From positions 1,421,101 to 1,470,372 of the forward strand of contig NZ_KI913949.1 in assembly GCF_000332095.2 (NCBI RefSeq): DNA of 49,272 nucleotides. The letters are read 5' to 3'. Under the pieces are notes generated by a model, which was given only the letters and a program-made list of their open reading frames with translations, was not told the origin of the DNA and searched no databases. The translations under genes were made by a program, and so were the position numbers. This DNA is from Leptolyngbya sp. PCC 6406. Its GTDB lineage: Bacteria; Cyanobacteriota; Cyanobacteriia; Phormidesmidales; Phormidesmidaceae. Positions 42,898 through 49,272 of the stretch are shown here, piece by piece (the first letter of the stretch is position 1; each line of letters starts with the position of its first letter).

Positions 42898-44886
42898 ATG
42901 AATCCGATCAACCACTCCCAAACCGCTGCCTTTCTCTGGTCCATCGCCGATCTGCTGCGGGGCGACTTCAAGCAGTCCCAGTATGGCCGCATCATTCTGC
43001 CCTTTACCCTGTTGCGACGGCTGGAATGTGTGCTGGAAACCACCAAGAAGGATGTCCTAAAAGCAGCCGAGAAACATCAAGACAAGTCCGATTCGGTTCG
43101 AGAAAAGCTGCTACTACGGGCGGCAGACCAGCAGTTTTACAACGCTTCGCCGTTAACCCTAGGCACCCTGTCGGATACCCAGACCGCTGATGACCTAATC
43201 AGCTACATCCAGTCCTTCAGCACCGATGCGCGAGAAATCTTTGAGCACTTCCACTTTGAGGAATTTGTGCAGCAGCTAGCGGCCAGCGACCTGCTCTACC
43301 AGGTGGTGCAGCGCTTTGCCGTGACGGATCTGAGCCCCCAGAGCATCCCCAACTTCGGCATGGGCATCATCTTTGAGGAGCTAATTCGCAAGTTTGCCGA
43401 GAGTTCTAACGAAACCGCCGGGGAACACTTCACCCCCCGCGATATTGTCCACCTGACCACCTCCCTGGTGATTACTGGACAAGACCCCAAGCTTAAGCCC
43501 CACGGCATTGTCACCATCTATGACCCCACGGCGGGGACAGGGGGCTTTTTGTCCGAGGGGGATGAGTACATTCAGCAGATCAGCGAAAAGGTCACCGTGT
43601 CGCTCCACGGACAAGAGCTGAACCCCGAGAGCTACGCCATCTGTAAGGCAGACATGCTGATCAAGGGGCAGACGGTGAGCAATATCAAGCTGGGCAATAC
43701 CCTGTCAGACGACCAGTTGGCGGGGGGCCACTTCGACTTTATGCTCAGCAATCCGCCCTTTGGGGTGGAGTGGAAGAAGGTGCAAAAGCAGGTCACCGAT
43801 GAGCACCAAGAACGGGGATTTGCAGGCCGCTTTGGCCCCGGTCTGCCCCGCGTGTCGGATGGCTCACTGTTATTTTTGCTGCACCTGGTCAGCAAAATGC
43901 GCGCTCCCCACGAGGGCGGTTCTCGCATTGGCATCATTCTCAATGGCTCACCGCTGTTTACCGGCGGGGCGGGCAGTGGCGAGTCAGAGATTCGCCGCTA
44001 TCTACTGCAAAACGACCTGGTGGAAGCGATCGTCGCCCTACCCACCGATATGTTCTACAACACCGGCATTGCTACCTATGTATGGATTTTGTCGAACCAC
44101 AAGCCAGCGCCACGCCGGGGCCAGGTGCAGTTGATCGACGGCAGCCAGCAGTTCAGCAAAATGCGGAAATCCCTGGGCAGCAAGCGCCAGTTTTTGAATG
44201 AGGCCCAAATTGACGCGCTGGTGCGCCTCTATGGTCGGTTTGAGGAAACGCCCCAGAGCAAAATTTTTCCGGTGGAGGCGTTTGGCTATCGCCGTATCAC
44301 CATTGAACGCCCGCTGCGGCTGGCCTTTCAGGTAACGGCGGAACGGGTAAAGGCGGTACTGGCAGAAAAGGGGGTGCAAAAGCTGGATGGCGAGGCCCAA
44401 AGCCACCTAATTACGGCGCTGCAAACCCTGGAGGATGAGCCGCTTCACCTCAGCCGTGCCCCCTTTAGCAAGCTGCTGAAACAGGCTCTAGCGGTGCATG
44501 ATGTTACCCCCAGTGCGGTCCTCCTGAAGGTGTTGCTGAATGCCTTTGGGGAGCGCCACCCCGAGGCAGAGATTTGCCGGGTGAAGGATAAGCCCCAGGG
44601 CGATCCGGAGCCAGATACGGGGCTGCGAGACTATGAGAATGTGCCCCTAGGCGAGTCGATCGATGAGTACTTTGAGCGGGAGGTGAAACCCCATGTGCCC
44701 GATGCCTGGATCGATCGGGACAAGTGCGATGCCCTGGATGGAGAGGTGGGCATTGTCGGGTTCGAGATTCCCTTTAATCGTCATTTTTATGTGTTTCAGC
44801 CACCGCGCCCCTTGGCGGAGATTGACCAGGATCTCAAGGCTTGCACCGATCGCATTAAACAGATGATCGAAGATTTATCGGCTTGA
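42898..44886 (+). CDS. hsdM: Type I restriction-modification methyltransferase HsdM
   Basis: 662-residue N6-adenine DNA methylase subunit. The N-terminal helical HsdM_N domain covers about 8-140 and the Rossmann methylase domain about 160-450. SAM-binding DPTAGTGGF starts near residue 209 and the catalytic NPPF motif is at about 285-288. The C-terminal 200 residues are a longer extension than in EcoKI HsdM. The methylase frame is intact. Its hsdS partner begins 2.7 kb downstream, past three toxin-antitoxin loci and an IS, and is truncated. hsdR is not in the window. Without HsdS the methylase should lack DNA specificity unless another HsdS exists. Confidence 0.93.
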   Translation: MNPINHSQTAAFLWSIADLLRGDFKQSQYGRIILPFTLLRRLECVLETTKKDVLKAAEKHQDKSDSVREKLLLRAADQQFYNASPLTLGTLSDTQTADDLISYIQSFSTDAREIFEHFHFEEFVQQLAASDLLYQVVQRFAVTDLSPQSIPNFGMGIIFEELIRKFAESSNETAGEHFTPRDIVHLTTSLVITGQDPKLKPHGIVTIYDPTAGTGGFLSEGDEYIQQISEKVTVSLHGQELNPESYAICKADMLIKGQTVSNIKLGNTLSDDQLAGGHFDFMLSNPPFGVEWKKVQKQVTDEHQERGFAGRFGPGLPRVSDGSLLFLLHLVSKMRAPHEGGSRIGIILNGSPLFTGGAGSGESEIRRYLLQNDLVEAIVALPTDMFYNTGIATYVWILSNHKPAPRRGQVQLIDGSQQFSKMRKSLGSKRQFLNEAQIDALVRLYGRFEETPQSKIFPVEAFGYRRITIERPLRLAFQVTAERVKAVLAEKGVQKLDGEAQSHLITALQTLEDEPLHLSRAPFSKLLKQALAVHDVTPSAVLLKVLLNAFGERHPEAEICRVKDKPQGDPEPDTGLRDYENVPLGESIDEYFEREVKPHVPDAWIDRDKCDALDGEVGIVGFEIPFNRHFYVFQPPRPLAEIDQDLKACTDRIKQMIEDLSA

Positions 44887-44944
44887 TAGTATTGAGGTGT
44901 CTAATGTTGCAACATTTGTGGTAACGCCTATTCTGGAGGCAATC

Positions 44945-45166
44945 ATGTATTTAACCGTCAGGAAACGCGGCAACTCTCTCAGCGTCATTATTCCGAAGGA
45001 AATGGCGACAAGTATGCAGGTAGACGATGGTGATACCTTGTTCGTCACAAAAACGCCGACGGGTTACGAAATTTCGCCCTATGATCCGGAGTTTGTCAAA
45101 AAAATCGAAGCAGCCCGTCGCGGCATGAAGAAGTATCGTAATGCTTTGAATGAGCTAGCGAAATGA
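44945..45166 (+). CDS. MazE/AbrB-type antitoxin
   Basis: 73-residue swapped-hairpin AbrB DNA-binding protein: MYLTVRKRGNSLSVIIPKEM, then a short C-terminal toxin-binding tail. The ATG at 44945 has GGAGG 6 nt upstream, while an earlier in-frame GTG/TTG-type start would give non-homologous residues. It overlaps the Doc-family gene by 4 bp (ATGA). Such antitoxins neutralise the toxin and repress their own promoter. The Doc toxin more classically pairs with Phd; AbrB-Doc pairings also exist. Confidence 0.88.
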   Translation: MYLTVRKRGNSLSVIIPKEMATSMQVDDGDTLFVTKTPTGYEISPYDPEFVKKIEAARRGMKKYRNALNELAK

Positions 45167-45570
45167 AGGAGCCATGCTGGCTAGAAGGGCCAGATGTCCG
45201 GGTCATTCATGGCGAAATTATCGCCGAGTCGGGGGGCGCAATGGGGATTTTAAGCGAGGGGAACCTAGAGGCCACCCTCAGCAAGCCCAAGCAACTCTAT
45301 TTTTACGGTGAGGCGATAACGCTGTTCGATCTGGCCGCAGCCTACGGCTATGGGTTGGTGAAAAACCACTGCTTTGTGGATGGGAATAAGCGTATCGCGT
45401 TGATTGCGGTGTACACATTTTTGGCGGTAAATGGGGTGGAGCTGACGGCTTCGGAGGTCGAGGCCGCCACCTTTTTTTGGAATCTAGCGGCAAGTTGTGA
45501 AACCCAGGATATCTGTATGCAGCAGTTGGCAGATTGGTTGCGAGACAACAGTGAATCTATCGCCGACTGA
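45163..45570 (+). CDS. Doc-family (death-on-curing, Fic-fold) toxin
   Basis: A 135-residue Fic-fold toxin. The active-site loop HCFVDGNKRIA (about 69-79) keeps the His, Asp, Asn, Lys and Arg of the HxFx(D/E)xNKR motif, so it looks active. Doc kinases phosphorylate elongation factor Tu and stop translation. Start overlaps the antitoxin stop, so translation is coupled. It is the first of three toxin-antitoxin loci between hsdM and hsdS. Confidence 0.9.
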   Translation: MKEPCWLEGPDVRVIHGEIIAESGGAMGILSEGNLEATLSKPKQLYFYGEAITLFDLAAAYGYGLVKNHCFVDGNKRIALIAVYTFLAVNGVELTASEVEAATFFWNLAASCETQDICMQQLADWLRDNSESIAD

Positions 45571-45600
45571 GGACGTAGAAACTTTCCTATAAAACGACCC

Positions 45601-45936
45601 ATGAATACTCAACTGGCCAATTCGTTAGCAGAAGCTGTATCGGCGTTGTCCCTGGAGGACTTCCAGGGATTTCAGGCTGCACTGCTGGAGCACATGGTGA
45701 AAAAAACGCCGGGGGTCGCTGGGGGTCATGCCTGTATTCGCAACACGCGAATCGCGGTGTGGACGCTCATTTCTCTGGCTCAGCAAGGGATGAATGATGA
45801 AGGGCTGATCAAAAACTTCCCTGGGCTAACTCCCTTTGACCTCTTGGCTGCTCGGGTCTATTACCAGGCTCACCAGGCAGAAATTGATGCCCTGATTGCC
45901 TCTCATCACAGTGAGGATGCTTGGGATGCAGTTTAG
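45601..45936 (+). CDS. DUF433 antitoxin-like protein
   Basis: 111 residues. The DUF433 winged-helix-like core is at about 35-95, with CIRNTRIAVWTLISLAQQGM (the usual motif is PCIRGTRI) and LTPFDLLAARVYYQAH. DUF433 proteins occur next to DUF5615/PIN-like toxins and are taken as their antitoxins. An N-terminal extension of 35 residues (ALSLEDFQGFQAALLEHMV) is extra to the core. Its stop lies inside the start of the next gene. Confidence 0.85.
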   Translation: MNTQLANSLAEAVSALSLEDFQGFQAALLEHMVKKTPGVAGGHACIRNTRIAVWTLISLAQQGMNDEGLIKNFPGLTPFDLLAARVYYQAHQAEIDALIASHHSEDAWDAV

Positions 45937-46318
45937 GTTCTATGCCAACGAAAACTTGGCTGCGGAATTAGTCGAGACATTGCAGCAATTGGGCCACGAT
46001 GTTTTGACCTCTTATGAAGCTGGTAACGCTAATCAGCGCATTCCCGATGATCAGGTCTTAACCACGGCAACGACTGATGGTAGGGCAGTGCTCACGTTTA
46101 ATCGAGATGATTTTCTGGCCCTGCATCGCAGTGGGGTAGACCACAGCGGCATTGTGGTGTGTAAGGACGACAGCAATATTGGGGATTTAGGAAAGGTGCT
46201 GCACGACTATCTCACGGCTCAGGAGACTTTGCATAACCGTTTGTTGCGGGTTTTGCGGAAAAATCAACCCGGCGCAAGCCAACCGGTTTTTGTCGTGCGG
46301 GAGTATGGACGCCAATGA
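45926..46318 (+). CDS. DUF5615 PIN-like toxin
   Basis: 130 residues from the ATG at 45926, which overlaps the DUF433 gene by 11 bp; an upstream in-frame start at 45896 adds 10 residues. The PIN-like/Mut7-C fold has YANENLAAELVETLQQLGHDV at the N-terminus and AVLTFNRDDF (about 60-70). Acidic residues N/E/D replace the common DEN opening (ANEN here). Such proteins are presumed RNases and pair with DUF433. Both partners look intact. Confidence 0.85.
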   Translation: MQFRFYANENLAAELVETLQQLGHDVLTSYEAGNANQRIPDDQVLTTATTDGRAVLTFNRDDFLALHRSGVDHSGIVVCKDDSNIGDLGKVLHDYLTAQETLHNRLLRVLRKNQPGASQPVFVVREYGRQ

Positions 46319-46504
46319 AGCAGGGATACCATAGAACCAGTACACAGCAGGTTTTGCCAATGACGACGTTGCTAGAAATTGCTGCTGCTATTCAAGAACT
46401 GCCGGAAGCAGAGGTACGAGAACTCTCAACGTGGTTGCAGAGTTATCTGGATGAACAGTGGGATCGGCAGATTGAGGATGAGAGGGTGTCTGAGAAGTAG
46501 AAAG

Positions 46505-46562
46505 GCCCTCAAAAACGCTACTCTATCAGTCAGTAAATACACTTGATAGGGTTTTTGAGGGC
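46505..46562 (+). promoter_or_regulatory. Hairpin covering the transposase ribosome binding site
   Basis: GCCCTCAAAAAC (46505-46516) and GTTTTTGAGGGC (46551-46562) are exact reverse complements. The right arm contains GAGGG, the only Shine-Dalgarno candidate before the ATG at 46564. Folding of read-through mRNA from outside promoters would hide it, a known way for IS elements to limit transposase translation. Confidence 0.65.
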
Positions 46563-46563
46563 A

Positions 46564-47358
46564 ATGCGATTATCCTACCCCACCGATTTGACTGATGAAC
46601 AATGGGATATTCTCTCTCTCTTGATTCCTCCGGCGAAGCCTGGTGGACGACCTCGGAGCACGGATATGCGAGAAGTGGTCAATGCGATTCTGTACGTTCT
46701 GGACAATAGCACCAAGTGGCGGTGCTTACCCCATGATTTCCCGAAGGCCAAAACGGTCTACCATTATTTTCGCCAATGGCGCAATGATGGGGTGTGGGAA
46801 CACATCAATCACCGATTGCGGGAGTTGGTGCGGTTAACGGAGGGGCGCGAAGCGTCTCCCAGTGCAGCGGTGATGGATAGTCAGTCGGTGAACAGCGATG
46901 TCTACATTTCGGAGTCGGTCGGCTTCGATGCAAACAAAAAGGTCAAAGGTCGGAAGCGAAACGTGGTGGTCGACACAATGGGTTTAGTGCTGATGGTTGT
47001 GGTTACCGCAGCGAGTCTCCCTGAGCGGGATGGCGCACGAAAGGTGCTAGAAAAAATGCATCAGGTTAGTCAGTGGTTCACTCGCCTGTGTGTCATTTGG
47101 GTTGATGGGGGATATAGCGGTAACGATTTCATGAAAGAGATCATGGACCGCTTTCGATGGGTGATTGAGGTGATCAAGCGCCCCGACTGTGCGCAGGGAT
47201 TTGTGCTGTTACCCAAGCGGTGGGTGGTGGAGCGCACATTTGGCTGGTTTACTTTTTGCCGCCGCTTGAGTAAAGACTATGAGCGCCTACCAGAGACCGC
47301 TGAGGCATGGATTTATGTGGCCAATATTCGAGTCATGTTAAGGCGACTAACGTGCTAA
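46564..47358 (+). CDS. IS5-family DDE transposase
   Basis: 264 residues. N-terminal DUF4096-like domain (YPTDLTDEQWDILSLLIPPAKPGGRPR), then an RNase H-fold catalytic domain with candidate DDE residues D105 (MDSQSV), D181 (VDGGYSG) and E223 (WVVERTFGWF), the last in the YREK-like ERTFGWF motif. The ATG at 46564 is preferred over an upstream TTG at 46543, because homology begins at MRLSYPTDL. Frame complete, so the element could be autonomous. Confidence 0.92.
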   Translation: MRLSYPTDLTDEQWDILSLLIPPAKPGGRPRSTDMREVVNAILYVLDNSTKWRCLPHDFPKAKTVYHYFRQWRNDGVWEHINHRLRELVRLTEGREASPSAAVMDSQSVNSDVYISESVGFDANKKVKGRKRNVVVDTMGLVLMVVVTAASLPERDGARKVLEKMHQVSQWFTRLCVIWVDGGYSGNDFMKEIMDRFRWVIEVIKRPDCAQGFVLLPKRWVVERTFGWFTFCRRLSKDYERLPETAEAWIYVANIRVMLRRLTC

Positions 47359-47472
47359 TTCATACCTACATTCCAGCTTTTCAGACACCCTCTGATGTAG
47401 AAGCAGGTAGGTTAGATCACCTGATTGCCAGGGCTGAGGCTGATATTGCGGCTGATAATGTGAGGGATCTGG

Positions 47473-47604
47473 ATGAAATCCTTCACAACGGCTGATTTTT
47501 GGCAAGTAAGGGTAGGTTGGGTGAAACGAAGTGAAACCCAACACCAGACCGGATTTTGTTGGGTTCTGCTAACGCGCCACCCAACCTACAAGATATTTTT
47601 TTGA
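47473..47604 (+). pseudogene. Remnant of RelE-like toxin
   Basis: An ATG at 47473, overlapping the antitoxin 3' end by 23 bp, encodes MKSFTTADFWQV and then runs straight into a palindromic repeat (47511 on), ending at 47604. This opening resembles RelE/HigB-type toxins that follow antitoxins of this kind, where about 80 more residues are expected. The rest is gone. A short chimeric peptide of 43 codons is formally open but should have no toxin activity. Confidence 0.6.
47511..47590. repeat. GTAGGTTGGGTG palindromic repeat
   Basis: GGTAGGTTGGGTG at the left and CACCCAACCTAC at the right are inverted repeats bounding about 80 bp, with an inner GGGTTTCACTTCGTTTCACCC-type arrangement. It is a type of element widespread in cyanobacteria and proteobacteria. 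It lies between the toxin remnant and hsdS and may have replaced the body of the toxin gene. Confidence 0.7.
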
Positions 47605-47614
47605 GTGAAACGGT

Positions 47615-48724
47615 ATGAGCTTTCCGAAGTATGAGGCGTATAAGGATTCTGGGGTGGAATGGTTGGGGGAAGTGCCCGAGCATTGGGGTATCAGCAGGAA
47701 CAAACGTGTTTTTAATATCGTGAGTAAAACTGTAGGAAAAAAATCTACGGAATTTCAACTTTTATCATTGACTCTTCGTGGTGTAATACCTAGAGATATT
47801 GACAGTGGAAAAGGAAAGTTTCCAGCAGAGTTTGATACATATCAAATAGTTGAGCCAGGAAATATAGTTTTCTGTTTGTTTGATATTGATGAGACTCCTA
47901 GAACAGTGGGGCTGTCCAGTAATTCTGGGATGATCACCGGGGCTTATACAGTCGCAACTGCACTTTCTTATGCGGATCCTCGCTTTATTTATTATTACTA
48001 TTTCAATATTGACTTACGGAAAGGGCTAAGACCTTTTTATACCGGATTGAGAAAGGTCGTACGCCCTGAAACTTTCATGAATATTGAAATGCCTTTGCCT
48101 CCACAGGCAGAGCAAATACAAATATCCAACTTCCTAGACCATGAAACGGCGCGTATTGACGCATTGATCGCGGAGCAGCAGCGGCTGATCGAACTGCTCA
48201 AGGAAAAGCGGCAGGCGGTGATTTCCCATGCTGTCACCAAGGGTCTCGACCCCACCGCCCCCATGAAAGATTCCGGCGTCGAGTGGCTAGGCCAAGTCCC
48301 CGTCCATTGGGATGTCATGCAATTCAAGTTTGCGACTAACTTGATGCAGACTGGCCCTTTTGGGAGTCAATTACATGCAGAGGATTATATTGAAAATGGT
48401 ATTCCCCTTATTAACCCTGCTCACATAATTGAAGGGCAAATAGTACCAGATCAAAATGTCTCAGTTGATGAGAAAACAAAAGAGCGCCTACCAAGACACC
48501 ATCTTAAAGAAAGTGATTTAATTTTGGCTCGGAGAGGTGAGCTAGGGCGATGTGCAGTTGTGCGTCAGCAGCACTCTGGCTGGTTATGTGGATCAGGGAG
48601 TATGCGAGTTGAACTATCTGAGAAGCTAATGTCAGATTATACATATCTTCTGATAAGTTCTGAAGGTGTTAAGGCAGAGCTATCAGTTACTTCAAACAAC
48701 ACTCCGGACAGTTTTTCGGGGTAG
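47615..48724 (+). pseudogene. hsdS: Type I specificity subunit HsdS, truncated by an IS
   Basis: TRD1 covers residues 1-155, opening KYEAYKDSGVEWLGEVPEHW. The first central conserved helix is at about 165-215 (QISNFLDHETARIDALIAEQ, LIELLKEKRQAVISHAVTKG). TRD2 opens with the same DSGVEWLGQVPVHW module at about 218. The reading frame breaks at about residue 363, where IS sequence starts; the second conserved helix (about 50-60 residues) is missing, and the frame closes at TAG 48722-48724. The two TRD interiors are AT-rich while the conserved parts are GC-rich, the mosaic expected from domain swapping. A half-specificity protein of this kind would be unlikely to assemble a normal HsdM2S. Confidence 0.88.
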
Positions 48725-49272
48725 GTTGGAGAAAAGCTATCCACCGCATAGAGTGCAGGTGTACGAAAAACACGGTGCACCGATGGATAGCCTCAACCGC
48801 ATCTTAGCCGGTCTGCTGACGACAGCAGGCCATTTAGCAAACCGCAGCGCCAGTTTCTGATGACGCTGATGACCACGATTTTTGTGGTTTGTGGCAAAGT
48901 CAACTACACCAACCTGAGTCGATACAGCGACCGCTGTGAACGAACCTACCGGCGACATTTTGAGGCTGGACTGGGCCTAGAAAGCTTGAACCAAGCCTTA
49001 ATTGAGCAGGTGATTGCAGACACCAGCACTCAGATTGCAGTGGTGGACTGCACCTTTACTGAGAAAAGTGGTCGTCACACCTACGGACTGGACTGGTTCT
49101 ACAACGGCAAAACGCAGCGGGCCGAACGGGGGTTGGAATGGTCAGTGGTGGCGGTGGTTGATCTGGGGCAGAAGACCGGCTATGCCCTATCGGCGCAACA
49201 AACCGCAGCGGGGCTAGGGGCACAAGAACCTGCCACGGCTGACGAGACAACACCCCCCAAGAGCCGAGTTGA
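48704..49272 (+). mobile_element. Partial insertion sequence (right end outside window)
   Basis: Starts where hsdS homology stops, at about CCGGACAGTTTTTCGGGG, and continues to the window end. The left boundary is estimated from the end of hsdS homology, and its other end and target duplication cannot be seen. The coding part resembles DDE transposases of an IS4-like kind frequent in cyanobacteria. Confidence 0.7.
48783..49272 (+). pseudogene. IS4-like transposase, frameshifted and partial
   Basis: The first frame begins MDSLNRILAGLLTTAGHL at 48783 and stops at 48860. The family-like sequence continues in the -1 frame with SKPQRQFLMTLMTTIF, VNYTNLSRYSDRCERTYRRH and VVDCTFTEKSGRHTYGLDWF (first catalytic Asp likely in VVDCTF), up to the end of the window without a stop. 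The switch from one frame to the other lies around 48830. There is no canonical slippery heptamer there, so a single-base deletion is more likely than programmed frameshifting. Translation could still start at the internal ATG at 48860. The family name is tentative. Confidence 0.6.

Larger units (their letters stand above)
46481..47393 (+). mobile_element. IS5-family insertion sequence, complete
   Basis: A 913-bp element with imperfect terminal inverted repeats: AGAGGGTGTCTGAGAAG at the left, and the reverse complement of the right end reads AGAGGGTGTCTGAAAAG (16 of 17). It is flanked by a 4-bp direct duplication GATG (46477-46480 and 47394-47397). One transposase gene fills it. The intact ends and gene suggest a recent insertion that may still be active. 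Confidence 0.93.
46360..47495 (+). pseudogene. RelB-like antitoxin gene split by an IS5 element
   Basis: The 5' part is 46360-46480 and the 3' part is 47398-47495, interrupted by the IS at 46481-47393 plus one GATG duplicate. Removing the IS and one target copy joins GAG GAT with GTA GAA in frame and restores a 72-residue protein. It starts MTTLLEIAAAIQELPEAEVR and ends in ADNVRDLDEILHNG, a small antitoxin of the sort encoded just before RelE/ParE-type toxins. As it stands, the frame ends 7 codons into the IS (stop at 46498-46500). The clean reconstruction shows the insertion is the only lesion in this gene. Confidence 0.88.

Noticed and set aside
48783-48870. Programmed -1 frameshift in the terminal IS transposase
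   Set aside because: No X-XXY-YYZ slippery heptamer near the frame change; a single-base deletion is simpler, though not proven.

Overview
The window is chromosomal DNA from a cyanobacterium, most likely a filamentous one. The octamer GCGATCGC (HIP1) recurs throughout (for example at 549 and 962). Several families are cyanobacterial: pilMNOQ with AMIN domains, a PII protein with Ser49 and Tyr51, DUF3531, and short conserved cyanobacterial orphans. A fraC-fraD-fraE operon for septal junctions and filament integrity points to a filament-forming strain. Genus cannot be fixed from the sequence alone; GC content is fairly high, in the style of Leptolyngbya- or Prochlorothrix-like strains.

Layout. 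1-5 kb: sufS (Fe-S sulfur supply), then on the minus strand fraC-fraD-fraE followed by larE. 5-12.6 kb: a tandem-duplicated CobO-type ATPase, a multi-pass membrane protein, gyrA, a histone-deacetylase-fold enzyme and cysE. 12.8-17.6 kb: a proline-rich AMIN-domain envelope protein, convergent with and overlapping an archaeal-type PheT that has no pheS beside it, then a coiled-coil/transmembrane orphan. 17.7-22.8 kb: glnB behind a perfect NtcA core site, folC, a lipoprotein sugar-binding protein and purT. 23.2-28.3 kb: the pilMNOQ type IV pilus operon, whose pilQ changes base composition halfway. 28.8-34.1 kb: HU, a CobD-like threonine-phosphate decarboxylase, and a B12-riboswitch-controlled hupE-cobW cobalt unit, then purD. 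34.5-42.3 kb: a five-PAS adenylate cyclase, an orphan, prs, DUF3531, ispE and rsmA.

42.9 kb to the end is a defence and mobile island. An intact type I methylase (hsdM) is separated from its specificity gene (hsdS) by three toxin-antitoxin loci: MazE/AbrB-Doc, DUF433-DUF5615, and a RelB/RelE-like pair. The third is dead. Its antitoxin is split by an IS5-family element with a 4-bp GATG target duplication, and its toxin survives only as the first 12 or so codons, running into a palindromic repeat. hsdS is itself cut in its second recognition domain by another IS element that runs off the window.

The non-coding DNA is repeat-rich. There are two MITE-like families with two copies each, a palindromic REP-like family with three close copies and one relative, another paired dispersed repeat, a 64-bp tandem repeat, and many exact short tandem duplications of 12-28 bp. 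Those inside genes have periods that are multiples of three. Cobalamin is a recurring theme: duplicated CobO, CobD, CobW, HupE and the riboswitch. The least expected items are the stand-alone archaeal-type PheT, the toxin-antitoxin-loaded restriction operon with its reconstructable decay history, and the tandem-duplication habit of the genome.
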